From contig JAEYJO010000057.1 in NCBI GenBank assembly GCA_023408815.1, positions 1 through 64,000 of the forward strand: a DNA stretch of 64,000 nucleotides, read 5' to 3'. The notes beneath the pieces were generated by a model. The model worked only from the letters and a program-made list of their open reading frames with translations. It was not told where the DNA came from and ran no database searches. The position numbers and the translations under genes were made by a program. This stretch comes from Bacillota bacterium (GTDB taxonomy: Bacteria > Bacillota > Clostridia > Lachnospirales > Lachnospiraceae). This document shows, one piece after another, positions 51,230 to 60,757 of this stretch (position 1 is its first letter; each line of letters opens with the position of its first letter).

Positions 51230-52675
51230 CTATCCTATCAGCCAATCATACATTTCCTGATATTTTTTCGCAGATACGTGCCAAGAGAAGTCTGCCGCCA
51301 TTCCTCTGTCGATAATCTTATTCCACTCACGTTTCCTATCGTAATAAATACGCTCCGCATAACGAATCGTCGCCATCATCTCATGCGCATTATAGTTGGA
51401 AAAGGAAAATCCGGTTCCTTCGCTCTCGTATTCGTTATAAGGTTCTACTGTATCTTTCAGTCCGCCGGTCTCCCTTACGATCGGTACCGTTCCGTAACGA
51501 AGCGCCATGAGCTGGCTGAGTCCGCAGGGCTCGAACAAGGACGGCATAAGGAAAGCGTCACACGCCGCATAAATCTTATGGGACAGCGCCTCCGAGTAAA
51601 AAATATTGGCAGAAACCTTATTGTTATATTTCCAGTCAAAATGACGGAACATATTTTCATATTGCTCCTCACCGGTTCCCAATATCACGATTTGAACCGT
51701 ATCCTGACACATTTCTTCCATCATATAGCTGATCAGGTCAAAACCCTTCTGGTCCGTCAGTCTGGATACGATGCCTATCAGCATCTTCTTATCATCCTGC
51801 TCCAAACCAAGCTCCGCCTGAAGTGCGCGTTTATTCTTAATTTTTTCCTTTCGGAAATTCACCGCATTGTAATTATGTTCGATATATTTATCGGTCTCGG
51901 GATTGAAATCATCGTAATCAATGCCGTTTACGATTCCCCGCAGGTCCTTTTCTCTCGCACGAAGGAGTCCGTCCATGCCTTCCCCGTAAAAAGGAGTCTT
52001 AATTTCCTCCGCATAAGTATCACTTACCGTAGTTATTGCGTCCGCATACACGATACCTCCCTTTAATAAATTCGCATCCTTATATGCTTCCAGTTTATCC
52101 GGCGTGAAAAAATAATCCGGCAATCCGGTAATAGACTTTACGGTCTTCACATCCCATTTCCCTTGGAACTTCAAATTATGAATAGTCATTACGGACTTTA
52201 TTCCGCGGAAGAATTCACTCCCCTGAAAACGCTCTCTTAAATATACCGGAACGAGTCCGGTCTGCCAATCGTGGCAATGAATCACATCCGGCCTGAAATC
52301 GATGAGCGGAAGGGCAGATAACGCCGCCTTGGAAAAGAAAGAAAACTTGGTGACCTCCTCCAAAACATTGTCACTATATGGCCTAAATCCTGAAAACATG
52401 GATTCATTATCGATGAAATAATAAGTTACTCCATCCTCCTTCGCCTCCATAATTCCCACATATTCATTCTTCCAATTAAAATCCATATGAAAGTAAGTCT
52501 TAGACGTCATTTTCTCTTTCATTTCTTCCGTTATACAGCTATATTTGGGAATCATGACTCTGACGTCAAAATACTCTTTATCTATACATTTCGGCAAAGA
52601 ACCGACCACATCAGCCAACCCGCCGGTCTTGATGAAGGGTACACCCTCCGATGCCATAAATAAAACTTTCTTCAT
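51230..52675 (-). CDS. glgA: Glycogen synthase (ADP-glucose)
   Basis: A GT5 glucosyltransferase that extends alpha-1,4-glucan from ADP-glucose. The N-terminal KTGGLADVVGSLPK site is present, with DVIHCHDWQTGLVPVYL, TIHNLKFQG, VSRLTDQKGFDL and the C-terminal PSLFEPCGLSQLMALRYGTVPIVRETGGLKD. Length (481) is standard. GGAGG precedes the ATG, and a TATAAT (52703-52708) just upstream may be its own promoter. No other glg genes are in the window. Confidence 0.96.
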   Translation of the reverse strand: MKKVLFMASEGVPFIKTGGLADVVGSLPKCIDKEYFDVRVMIPKYSCITEEMKEKMTSKTYFHMDFNWKNEYVGIMEAKEDGVTYYFIDNESMFSGFRPYSDNVLEEVTKFSFFSKAALSALPLIDFRPDVIHCHDWQTGLVPVYLRERFQGSEFFRGIKSVMTIHNLKFQGKWDVKTVKSITGLPDYFFTPDKLEAYKDANLLKGGIVYADAITTVSDTYAEEIKTPFYGEGMDGLLRAREKDLRGIVNGIDYDDFNPETDKYIEHNYNAVNFRKEKIKNKRALQAELGLEQDDKKMLIGIVSRLTDQKGFDLISYMMEEMCQDTVQIVILGTGEEQYENMFRHFDWKYNNKVSANIFYSEALSHKIYAACDAFLMPSLFEPCGLSQLMALRYGTVPIVRETGGLKDTVEPYNEYESEGTGFSFSNYNAHEMMATIRYAERIYYDRKREWNKIIDRGMAADFSWHVSAKKYQEMYDWLIG

Positions 52676-52761
52676 AGCCTAACCTCCAATATACTTAGAG
52701 ACATTATACATCATATCGGAGTGCTTTGAAAGTATTAAAAACACTAATTTCTGTTATTTCA

Positions 52762-53283
52762 TCAGTTTTTGTACTGCAAACGAATTTTATCCGCAATCAG
52801 CGCAATGAACTCCGAATTAGTCGGTTTTCCCTTACCTGTATTGATTGTATAGCCGAACAGTGCATCCAGGGTTTCCATTCTTCCCCTGCTCCATGCCACT
52901 TCAATGGCGTGTCTGATTGCTCTTTCTACGCGGCTGGAAGTGGTCTGATATTTCTTTGCAATAGAGGGATAAAGTACCTTAGTAATGGAGTTGAGCATCT
53001 CCGTGTCCTCCACCGACATCATGATAGCTTCCCTTAAATACTGATAGCCTTTAATATGGGCGGGAACGCCTATTTCGTGAATCATTTCAGTAACATCCTT
53101 CTCCAGATCCCTTTCCGTATTAATGCTTTTTACAACTGTCTCCTGCCCTGCTGCGGAGGAATCCCTATGACCGGACGGTACCGTTATCATAATCTGAAAT
53201 TCCTTATCCATATTCATCAGGTCACCAAGTATTTTGTATACCCTTTCGTTATCCTTTGTTGCTGTTAGATTCAGTTGCTCCAT
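52762..53283 (-). CDS. spo0A: Spo0A lacking most of the receiver domain
   Basis: The C-terminal effector domain (about 65-173) is intact and nearly identical to family sequences: HEIGVPAHIKGYQYLREAI, SITKVLYPSIAKKY, TTSSRVERAIRHAIEVAWSRG and KPTNSEFIALIADKIRL. The N-terminus MEQLNLTATKDNERVYKIL aligns with the first 30 or so receiver residues of normal Spo0A (ADDN pocket changed to TKDN). Then the sequence jumps to a Ser/Gly-rich linker. About 85-95 residues, including the phosphorylated Asp, are missing, so the protein is 173 residues instead of about 260. GGAGG lies six bases before the ATG at 53283. The frame is open with no stop or shift, so it is likely expressed. It follows spoIVB as in other Clostridia. 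Confidence 0.85.
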   Translation of the reverse strand: MEQLNLTATKDNERVYKILGDLMNMDKEFQIMITVPSGHRDSSAAGQETVVKSINTERDLEKDVTEMIHEIGVPAHIKGYQYLREAIMMSVEDTEMLNSITKVLYPSIAKKYQTTSSRVERAIRHAIEVAWSRGRMETLDALFGYTINTGKGKPTNSEFIALIADKIRLQYKN

Positions 53284-53364
53284 ATCAAACCTCCGACTTT
53301 TTTCTTTGCTAATATCTGAAAATCCAATCCAAATGATATTTATTTCCAAATATTGCTAGTGTCT

Positions 53365-53394
53365 ATTATAAAGGAACACCATTTGATGATTCAA
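53365..53394 (-). promoter_or_regulatory. Promoter of spo0A
   Basis: TTGAAT (53389-53394) and consensus TATAAT (53365-53370) are 18 bases apart on the minus strand. It lies between the spoIVB terminator and the shortened spo0A, so the gene keeps its own transcription signal. Confidence 0.6.
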
Positions 53395-53420
53395 CAGTAA
53401 AGCATCGCACAAAAGATAGA

Positions 53421-53463
53421 AAAGCCTCCATTTCCGCATATATATGCGGTCCGGAAGCTTTTT
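53421..53463. terminator. Terminator between spoIVB and spo0A
   Basis: An interrupted stem has AAAAGC pairing with GCTTTT outside and CCGCAT with ATGCGG inside (53421-53463). Ts follow on both strands, the longer run being on the plus strand. Confidence 0.75.
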
Positions 53464-53478
53464 TAATTCTTATTTTTT

Positions 53479-54780
53479 TTAATGCAGCAGCATATTTTCA
53501 ATAAAAATGCCGTATCCGCTGGTCGCGTCCTGAACGAGTACATGGGTTACCGCTCCGATTATTTTTCCATTCTGCACGATGGGCGACCCGCTCATTCCCT
53601 GTATAATTCCTCCTGTTAAAGAAAGCAGTTCCTGATCCGTAATTCGAAGGACGATGCCTCTGTTGATATTATCATTATTCAGATGCACCTCCAATATTTC
53701 TATATCATAATACTTTGGCTGTCCTTCGATACTGCAAATGATTTGTGCCGGCCCTTTTTTTATCTCCTGTTTTAAGCCGATGGGGAGTTCCCCGAAGGGC
53801 ACCTGTGCCTTTATCTGCTCATTGCAGTAGCCGAATATGCCCTCCGATGTATTCTCGGTTATCTCCCCTATAATCTTAGAATCATCGTATTCGATATATC
53901 CTGTCAATTCTCCGGGAGAACCGTTGCTCCCTCTCGTAATGCCCACAATTTCAGTCTGATACAGCTTGCCCTCCTCCAGATTCATAAGTGTGCTCGTATC
54001 TACATCGTTTATTCCGTGTCCCAATGCGCCGAAGCCGGAGCCTTCGTTTAAGTAGGTCATTGTTCCTACCCCCTGCGCGTTATCTCTGATCCATACGCCT
54101 ATTTTATAATCTCCGGCCTGATTCGTCTCAGGCTTAACTTTTAACGTGAGTATCTCATCTTCTCTCTTTACCGTAAGAAACATCTCCTGTCCTTCGGAAT
54201 GCTTTACCATATCCACAAAGGTTGTCTTACTTGTTATCTTCTCCTCATTGACCTGCGTAATATAGTCTCCCGATTGCAAAATATATTGAGAAGGAGAATA
54301 CTGCTGTCCGTCCTCCCCAATGAATTCCCCTACGCCGATTACCAAAACTCCTTCTGTCTTCACATATATGCCAATGGGTATTCCCGCCGGTATCAACGTC
54401 TTATCCTGAATCACCTGAATATCCACCGTCTTAAGCGGGATGATTCCAAACAGCTTCAAATCCAGTACATATTTATTGATTTCATTGGCTTTAATTGTTA
54501 CCGGCTTGGCTAAATCTATGTGAATACTGTCTCTGGGAATATTGGATGCCGTAAGCCCGCTTACCTCTATGGCATCCTTATACAGATCCCCCGAAGCGGG
54601 AAGCTGTAAATCCAACGTTTGATCCACTCCGGCCTTTATTTTGATATTGGAAGGCACCATTTTCCATAAGGTAAAATAGCAGGTGCATATGAGTGCGGCC
54701 GTGCTGCAAAACAGCGCAAGGTACAGAAATATTCTATAAATATCGATTCTGTCTCTCTTTTTATCTTTTATGCTCTTCAA
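53479..54780 (-). CDS. spoIVB: SpoIVB signalling serine peptidase
   Basis: A forespore-made protease that triggers sigma-K processing in sporulation. Order: an N-terminal signal anchor (IFLYLALFCSTAALICTCYF), a PDZ domain at about 140-215 (YITQVNEEKITSKTTFVDMV), and an S55 peptidase domain with GALGHGINDVDT (His) and LTGGIIQGMSGSPIVQNGKIIGAVTH (Ser in GMSGSP). Length (433) is typical. The start is a TTG at 54780, preceded by AAGGA and GTGAGGAC. The catalytic residues look intact. Confidence 0.93.
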   Translation of the reverse strand: MKSIKDKKRDRIDIYRIFLYLALFCSTAALICTCYFTLWKMVPSNIKIKAGVDQTLDLQLPASGDLYKDAIEVSGLTASNIPRDSIHIDLAKPVTIKANEINKYVLDLKLFGIIPLKTVDIQVIQDKTLIPAGIPIGIYVKTEGVLVIGVGEFIGEDGQQYSPSQYILQSGDYITQVNEEKITSKTTFVDMVKHSEGQEMFLTVKREDEILTLKVKPETNQAGDYKIGVWIRDNAQGVGTMTYLNEGSGFGALGHGINDVDTSTLMNLEEGKLYQTEIVGITRGSNGSPGELTGYIEYDDSKIIGEITENTSEGIFGYCNEQIKAQVPFGELPIGLKQEIKKGPAQIICSIEGQPKYYDIEILEVHLNNDNINRGIVLRITDQELLSLTGGIIQGMSGSPIVQNGKIIGAVTHVLVQDATSGYGIFIENMLLH

Positions 54781-54835
54781 GTCCTCACATCCTTTCGTCG
54801 TTCGCAGCCAAACGATAAATGATTTTTAAACAAAC

Positions 54836-54891
54836 GAGGGATGCAGTCTATATGAAATTCCTTCCGAAATTCCATACGACATACATCCCTC
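54836..54891 (-). terminator. Long imperfect hairpin after recN
   Basis: GAGGGATG (54836-54843) pairs with CATCCCTC (54884-54891), and further interrupted pairing runs inward to a small loop. It lies in the recN-spoIVB gap and probably ends or attenuates the recN transcript. Confidence 0.55.
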
Positions 54892-54921
54892 TTAGTATGT
54901 GATAAACTTGCACTTTTTACT

Positions 54922-56607
54922 TTAGTATTGTTTTGTATTTCTTGCCAAATCTTTCATTTCTTTTGCATTTTGAAGCGCCGCCTCTGTAAGTCTGTCGCCT
55001 CCCAGCATTCTGGCAAGTTCCTTCAGGCTATCCTGCCCTGTGATTTTGTTTATTGTCGTAACCGTCCGCTCTTCTTTTTCATTTTTTTCTATTAAAAAAT
55101 GAATATCCGCTCTTGCCGCGATCTGGGGAAGATGAGTAATGCAAATGACCTGATGGGACATCCCCAAAATTCCCAGCTTTTCGGAAACCTTCCAGGCAGT
55201 CTTCCCACTGATTCCTGTGTCTATTTCATCAAAAATCAATGTCTGGATATCATCCTTATCTGCGAGAACGGTCTTAAGCGCCAACATGATTCTGGAGAGC
55301 TCGCCGCCGCTGGCTACCTGACTTAAGGATTTCATCGCCTCTCCTCTGTTGGTAGATATCATGAACTCCACATCGTCATAGCCATCCGCCGCCATATTTT
55401 CGGTATCAGGTCTGATCTGTATATCAAACTCTACATTTTCAAAATTTAAATCTAACAGAGCTCTTTTAAGGCTCGCGGTAAGCTCCTTCGCATATTTTAT
55501 ACGAACAGCAGAGGCTTTTCTACATAAAGCAGCCAGTTCTTCCTTTATTTTTTCGTATTCGATAAACTTCTCAGCGCGGTAAGCCTCGTAATTTTCTAAT
55601 ACACTTAGCTTTTCTTCTCCGGCATCTTTATATGCAAGTATTTCTTTTATATTATTTCCATATTTTGACTTCAAATGATTAATTAAATTCAGACGGCTTT
55701 CCGTATGTACGAAGTCCTCCTCGTCGAACTCCAAATCCTCCAAATAGTCTTTTATGGTACGGTTGAAATCGTTCAGAATGCCGTCTATATCCTGAAGCTG
55801 CTCTTCCATACCGGACAGCGCCTCGTCATAACTTGATATACTCCTTATTTCCTTAAGCGCCCTTCCTATATTTTCTCCCGCACTTTCTTCTTCATCATAG
55901 CCGGTCAGGCGATAGACAAAAGAAACCGATTCCTTTATTTTACGGCCGTTAGCCATCAGGCGGTACTGCTTTTCCAGCCGCGTATCCTCATCTGCTAAAA
56001 GCGAGGCATTCTCAATTTCCTTTATTTCGAAACGAAGTAAAGATATCTCTTTTTCTCTTGCGGTTTCATCAGAATTCAGTTCCTTTAGTTCCCTTCCGAT
56101 TTGCCGATAGTCATTATATTTCTCCCTGATGTTATTTTTAAGCTTTGAAAGAGAATCTCCTGCATAACCGTCTAAAATTTCTTTATGCTTTTTCGTCTGA
56201 AGAAGGGACTGATGTTCGTGTTGCCCATGGATATCTAAGAGGAGGCCTGCGATTTCCTGAAGCTGCTTCGTCCCTGTCGTTTCTCCGCACACCTTGCACA
56301 CGCTTCTGCCTGTCATTATCTTCCTCTGAATGAGCAGCATGCCGTCTTCCTCAGGGAAAATATCCATTTTCTTCAATTCCTCTTTTTGTTCATCATCCAG
56401 TTTAAACGTCAATTCAATCAAGGCGTACTCGGCTCCCGTGCGAATCAAGTCTTTATCTGCCTTGGCTCCCAGTGCAAGGTTCACGGAACCGATAATAATC
56501 GATTTACCCGCTCCGGTCTCGCCGGTCAGAATATTAAGACCTTCCTCGAAGCAGACTTCCTCTTCATCGATCAAAGCCAGATTTTTTACATGTAAACTTA
56601 CTAACAT
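54922..56607 (-). CDS. recN: DNA repair protein RecN
   Basis: An SMC-like ATPase that acts on double-strand breaks. Walker A is LNILTGETGAGKSIIIGSVNLALG near the N-terminus. Two coiled-coil arms (about 160-240 and 270-390) follow. The C-terminal signature is SQVASGGELSRIMLALK and Walker B is TLIFDEIDTGISGKTAWKV. The start MLVSLHVKNLALIDE is typical. Length (561) is standard. AGGAG precedes the ATG. It follows argR, the usual clostridial order. Confidence 0.97.
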   Translation of the reverse strand: MLVSLHVKNLALIDEEEVCFEEGLNILTGETGAGKSIIIGSVNLALGAKADKDLIRTGAEYALIELTFKLDDEQKEELKKMDIFPEEDGMLLIQRKIMTGRSVCKVCGETTGTKQLQEIAGLLLDIHGQHEHQSLLQTKKHKEILDGYAGDSLSKLKNNIREKYNDYRQIGRELKELNSDETAREKEISLLRFEIKEIENASLLADEDTRLEKQYRLMANGRKIKESVSFVYRLTGYDEEESAGENIGRALKEIRSISSYDEALSGMEEQLQDIDGILNDFNRTIKDYLEDLEFDEEDFVHTESRLNLINHLKSKYGNNIKEILAYKDAGEEKLSVLENYEAYRAEKFIEYEKIKEELAALCRKASAVRIKYAKELTASLKRALLDLNFENVEFDIQIRPDTENMAADGYDDVEFMISTNRGEAMKSLSQVASGGELSRIMLALKTVLADKDDIQTLIFDEIDTGISGKTAWKVSEKLGILGMSHQVICITHLPQIAARADIHFLIEKNEKEERTVTTINKITGQDSLKELARMLGGDRLTEAALQNAKEMKDLARNTKQY

Positions 56608-56668
56608 CTTCCTACTCCTTATTCGCTTGGGGCAAACATCATAACATACGAGCGTTTTAAGCCGGCGG

Positions 56669-57121
56669 CTAATTCCCTATCATCTTCCTGATTTTGTCCA
56701 TCACGATAACCGTATCGTCCACAGTCCTTATGGCCATCATAATCGTATCGTCGCCCGCGATAGATCCTACGATTTCTTTCATCTTCATGGCGTCAATCGC
56801 AGCAGCAACTGCCATTGCCATGCCGGAGACCGTTTTGATGACAAGAATATTCTGTGCCATGTCCATAGAAACAAAGCCGTCTCGCAGCACTCTGATAAAT
56901 TTCTCTCCCAGATGACTGTCATCCTGCCTGAACACTACATATTTTTGTTTTCCGTCCCCCGTAGGAATTTTCGATAGTTTCAGTTCCCTTATGTCCCTCG
57001 AAACGGTAGCCTGCGTCACCGCAAAGCCAGCCTCCTTCAGCTTGTCTGCCAGCTCATCCTGCGTCTCTATATTATAATGCTCAATGATCTCGACAATTTT
57101 ACCATGTCTGCTCTTTTTCAT
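56669..57121 (-). CDS. argR: Arginine repressor ArgR/AhrC
   Basis: A hexameric arginine-dependent regulator. The N-terminal winged helix reads KIVEIIEHYNIETQDELADKL then AVTQATVSRDIRELKL. The C-terminal domain has the arginine-binding GSIAGDDTIMMAIRTVD. Length (150) is standard. It is regularly found upstream of recN. GGGGAGG precedes the ATG. Confidence 0.96.
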   Translation of the reverse strand: MKKSRHGKIVEIIEHYNIETQDELADKLKEAGFAVTQATVSRDIRELKLSKIPTGDGKQKYVVFRQDDSHLGEKFIRVLRDGFVSMDMAQNILVIKTVSGMAMAVAAAIDAMKMKEIVGSIAGDDTIMMAIRTVDDTVIVMDKIRKMIGN

Positions 57122-57171
57122 ACCTTTTATCCTCCCCTTTTAAGCCAAACAGTCTATACTGTCCATGCACT

Positions 57172-58035
57172 TTAATCGCTCATTTTCTTATGCAATACTT
57201 CTAAAAAGCTGACCTTGCTCAATTTCACAATACCGGTGGTCTTCGCCGCTCTTTTTATTTTCACTCTGTCTCCGGTATATAAAGTAAGCTTGTGGCTTCC
57301 GTCAAAGTTCACTTCTACCTGCTGTACGGAATCCTCTCTGCCGGACACGATTTCTATCTCTATCTCATCCTCGGGCGCTAAAACTATGCTTCTCGTATTC
57401 AGGGTATGGGGACAAATGGGCGTCACCAGCAGAAGCTTCGCCTTAGGCTCCACAATCGGCCCCCCTGCAGACATATTGTAACCGGTAGAACCCGTAGGTG
57501 TTGCAACGATCACTCCATCCGCATTATACCTGTTTAAAAACTGTCCGTTCACATAGAGATTAAACTTAATGATCTGCAGACTACCGCTCCTCGTAATGAC
57601 AATATCGTTCAGGGCATAGGAATCATTCCTGTCATAATCCAGGATCCCTTTCTCCTGATGGAGGTTTTCGTGGAATTCGTTCCTTTTTACGCTTCCGCTT
57701 AGCATCATTCGCTGTTCGATTCCGTATTCGCCCTTTAAGAGCTGTTCTAAGGCTGCCTCCAACCCGGCTTCCTCTACCTCCGCTAAATAACCGAGAGTGC
57801 CAAGGTTGATCCCTAGAAGGGGCGTATCCCTATCGATCATATCCCTGGCCGCCTGAAGGAGCGTTCCATCGCCTCCCAGCACGAGCACACAGTCCGCATC
57901 CTCGGGTATCCCGTCCCCGCCTATGCCGGTCCTTTTGCCGTGAGCTTCCAGATATGTCCTTATATAGTTCGTCTTCTCCAAATTACAGTCTTTATGATTG
58001 TTCGCAATAATATAAAAATATTCCATACCTTCCAT
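57172..58035 (-). CDS. nadK: NAD kinase
   Basis: Phosphorylates NAD to NADP. The GGDGTLLQAAR motif is near residue 54, with NADGVIVATPTGSTGYNMSAGGPIV and PHTLNTRSIVLAPEDE later. Length (287) is normal. It lies between tlyA (gap 5 bp) and argR. The start is either the ATG at 58035 or the Met three codons later; neither has a clear site. Confidence 0.96.
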   Translation of the reverse strand: MEGMEYFYIIANNHKDCNLEKTNYIRTYLEAHGKRTGIGGDGIPEDADCVLVLGGDGTLLQAARDMIDRDTPLLGINLGTLGYLAEVEEAGLEAALEQLLKGEYGIEQRMMLSGSVKRNEFHENLHQEKGILDYDRNDSYALNDIVITRSGSLQIIKFNLYVNGQFLNRYNADGVIVATPTGSTGYNMSAGGPIVEPKAKLLLVTPICPHTLNTRSIVLAPEDEIEIEIVSGREDSVQQVEVNFDGSHKLTLYTGDRVKIKRAAKTTGIVKLSKVSFLEVLHKKMSD

Positions 58036-58040
58036 ACTCT

Positions 58041-58850
58041 CTACAATTCCCGGTGCGCTTCCCTTACCGTTTCTGCAATTCTTTCTTTTTCTTCCTGCAC
58101 AGCCTCAGACTTCTCTTCCTCTTTTTCGATATACAGCAGATATTCTATATTACCCTCCGGTCCCTTGACCGGCGAATATTGAAGTCCCAGAATGTGAAAA
58201 CCCACAGACATTGCATAATCCATCACCTTCTCGATTACCTCTTCGTGAATCTCCGGCTCCCTGACGACTCCTTTTTTTCCTACTTTCTCTTTGCCCGCTT
58301 CGAACTGAGGCTTTATCAGGCATACCATCCGGCCGTTCGTTTTTAGCAAATCCCTGGCAGGGAGCAGTATCTTCGTCAAGGAGATGAAGGAGACGTCCAC
58401 CGATGCAAAATCGAGAATGTCCCCGATATCCTCCGGTTTCACATAGCGGAAGTTGGTCTTTTCCATGCACACTACCCGTTCGTCGTTTCTAAGCTTCCAA
58501 TCCAGCTGTCCATGGCCTACGTCTACGGAATATACCTTTACCGCACCGTTTTGCAGCATACAGTCGGTAAACCCGCCCGTAGAAGCCCCAATATCCATGC
58601 AAATCATGCCCTCTAATGAAATATTGAAGGACTGAATCGCCTTTTCCAGCTTCAGACCTCCTCTGCTCACATACTTGAGCGTACTTCCTTTTACCTCGAT
58701 AACCGATTTATCCTCTTCAAAAGAGGTTCCGGCCTTGTCCTCTCTCTGCCCATTTACGAAGACATTTCCGGCCATAATGATCGCTTTCGCCTTTTCTCTG
58801 GACTGGGCATATCCTAATTTGACCAGAAGAACATCCAAACGTTCTTTCAT
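58041..58850 (-). CDS. tlyA: TlyA-family rRNA 2'-O-methyltransferase
   Basis: Methylates rRNA cytidines in the TlyA family. The N-terminal S4 RNA-binding domain (about 3-65) shows RLDVLLVKLGYAQSREKAKAIIMAGNVFVNG. The FtsJ-like methyltransferase domain has CMDIGASTGGFTDCMLQNGA (SAM site), VDVSFISLTKIL and KPQFEAGKE. Length (269) is normal. A Glu/Lys-rich C-terminal tail is present. Its position after dxs is standard for Firmicutes. Confidence 0.95.
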   Translation of the reverse strand: MKERLDVLLVKLGYAQSREKAKAIIMAGNVFVNGQREDKAGTSFEEDKSVIEVKGSTLKYVSRGGLKLEKAIQSFNISLEGMICMDIGASTGGFTDCMLQNGAVKVYSVDVGHGQLDWKLRNDERVVCMEKTNFRYVKPEDIGDILDFASVDVSFISLTKILLPARDLLKTNGRMVCLIKPQFEAGKEKVGKKGVVREPEIHEEVIEKVMDYAMSVGFHILGLQYSPVKGPEGNIEYLLYIEKEEEKSEAVQEEKERIAETVREAHREL

Positions 58851-58875
58851 CCTTTGCCCTTCCTCATTCCATTAT

Positions 58876-60744
58876 TTACTTCAGCACTGCATATTCCGTA
58901 ATGATACGTTTCACGACAGACTGTTCGTCTATGCCGATTTCCTGCCTCAAAAGGTCCACATTGCCGTGCTCCACATACTCATCGGGAATCGTCACCGTAA
59001 GCAGCGTCTTGCCAATTTCCTTCCGGTCCATGAATTCTCTGACCTTCTCTCCGAAGCCGCCGCTGGCTACATTCTCCTCCAGCGTTACAAAAAGCTTATG
59101 ACCCGTCGCCGCCTCTTCTATCAGTTCCTCATCGATAGGCTTTACAAATCTGGCATTAACCAGAGAACAGGAATATCCCTTCTCCTTTAATTCCTTCCTC
59201 ACCTGTTCCGCCACCTTCACCATACTGCCTACCGCAAGAAGGCAGATATCCTCTTCTTCATAGATATATTCGCCCTTTCCGTATACGATAGGCGCCCGGT
59301 ATTCCTTCAGGCCGTCATAGGCCTCTCCTCTCGGATAACGCAAAGCAATAGGAGCCTCAAAGCTCACCGCGAACTTCATCATATCGGACAGCTCCCACTT
59401 ATTCTTAGGAGCCATAATATGCATATTGGGTATGGATGAAAGGTAGGAAAGATCAAAAATCCCCTGATGTGTCTCTCCATCGCTTCCTACCAGTCCCGCC
59501 CTGTCGATAGCAAAAACTACCGGCAAATTCTGTATGCAAACATCGTGCAGTACCTGGTCGTAAGCCCTCTGCAAAAAAGAAGAATAAATAGCCACGATAG
59601 GCTTAAGCCCGCCCGCCGCCAGGCCCGCCGCAAAGGTAACGGCATGCTCCTCGGCAATTCCCACGTCAAAAAAGCGGTCGGGGTACATATTTTTGAACCG
59701 TTTCAGTCCGGTTCCGTCAGGCATAGCGGCTGTAATCGCAACTACCTTTTCATCCCGCTGTCCCAGCTTCGTCATTACCGTAGAGAAAATATCCGTATAA
59801 TTTGCCTTTGTCCGCGAACGAAGGGGAAGTCCCGTCTCCACATCGAAAGGCTCCGCTCCATGAAATCTCGCCGGATGCCGCTCCGCAGGCTCATATCCCT
59901 TTCCTTTTTCGGTAATCACATGAATCAGTACGGATTTCTTTATCTTCTTCGCTTCCTGAAATACTCGAACCATCTGGCCGATATTGTGTCCGTCCACGGG
60001 GCCTAAATAAGTAATTCCCATATCCTCAAAAAACATCCCCGGAATGACCAACTGCTTGAAGCTGTTTTTTGCCCTTCGGATGAACTTCACCATCTGTTCT
60101 CCGTATTTAGGCATGTCCTTTAACGTATTATATACACCATCTCTCAAATCCAGATAGCTTCCTGCAGTTCGGACGTTGTTCAGGTACTTAGACACTCCTC
60201 CAACATTTTCAGAAATGGACATGTTATTGTCATTTAATATTATCATGAAATTGGTTTCCTGCCTCGCGGCGTTGTTCAGCGCCTCATAGGCCATTCCTCC
60301 CGTTAAGGAACCGTCCCCAATAACGGAAACCACCGTATGTTTCTCACCGTTTAAGTCTCTGGCCTTTACCAACCCCAGCCCTGCCGATATGGAGGTAGAG
60401 CTGTGCCCCGTATCGAAACTGTCACAGTTACTCTCCTTGCGTTTGGGAAAACCGCTCATTCCGCCGTATTTGCGCAGGGTTTCAAATCCGTCTCTTCTTC
60501 CGGTCAATAATTTATGGGTATAGGATTGATGACCTACATCCCATATGATTTTATCTTCGGGAAGCTTTAACGCCAGATGCAGCGCCATAGTAAGCTCTAC
60601 GGCTCCCAGATTGGAGCCCAGATGACCGCCCGTCACGCTTATCTTTTCTATAAGAAATTCCCTTATTTCCTCGGCCAGCGCCGGATAATCCTTTTCATCG
60701 ATATTTTTAATATCGTTAACCTTTCGAATATTGTCTAACAGCAT
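58876..60744 (-). CDS. dxs: 1-Deoxy-D-xylulose-5-phosphate synthase
   Basis: A thiamine-diphosphate enzyme that makes DXP from pyruvate and glyceraldehyde-3-phosphate, the entry to the MEP isoprenoid pathway. Motifs: GGHLGSNLGAVELTMALH, WDVGHQSYTHKLLTGRRD, the TPP motif VIGDGSLTGGMAYEALNNA, FFEDMGITYLGPVDGHN, DVGIAEEHAVTFAAGLA and DRAGLVGSDGETHQGIFDLSYL. Length (622) is standard. It depends on the cofactor made by the thiamine genes here and supplies ispA upstream of it. Confidence 0.97.
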   Translation of the reverse strand: MLLDNIRKVNDIKNIDEKDYPALAEEIREFLIEKISVTGGHLGSNLGAVELTMALHLALKLPEDKIIWDVGHQSYTHKLLTGRRDGFETLRKYGGMSGFPKRKESNCDSFDTGHSSTSISAGLGLVKARDLNGEKHTVVSVIGDGSLTGGMAYEALNNAARQETNFMIILNDNNMSISENVGGVSKYLNNVRTAGSYLDLRDGVYNTLKDMPKYGEQMVKFIRRAKNSFKQLVIPGMFFEDMGITYLGPVDGHNIGQMVRVFQEAKKIKKSVLIHVITEKGKGYEPAERHPARFHGAEPFDVETGLPLRSRTKANYTDIFSTVMTKLGQRDEKVVAITAAMPDGTGLKRFKNMYPDRFFDVGIAEEHAVTFAAGLAAGGLKPIVAIYSSFLQRAYDQVLHDVCIQNLPVVFAIDRAGLVGSDGETHQGIFDLSYLSSIPNMHIMAPKNKWELSDMMKFAVSFEAPIALRYPRGEAYDGLKEYRAPIVYGKGEYIYEEEDICLLAVGSMVKVAEQVRKELKEKGYSCSLVNARFVKPIDEELIEEAATGHKLFVTLEENVASGGFGEKVREFMDRKEIGKTLLTVTIPDEYVEHGNVDLLRQEIGIDEQSVVKRIITEYAVLK

Positions 60745-60757
60745 GTCTGCACCTCAT

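Noticed and set aside
51278..52066. A 262-codon plus-strand frame
   Set aside because: It is opposite glgA, with no ribosome site and unlikely composition.
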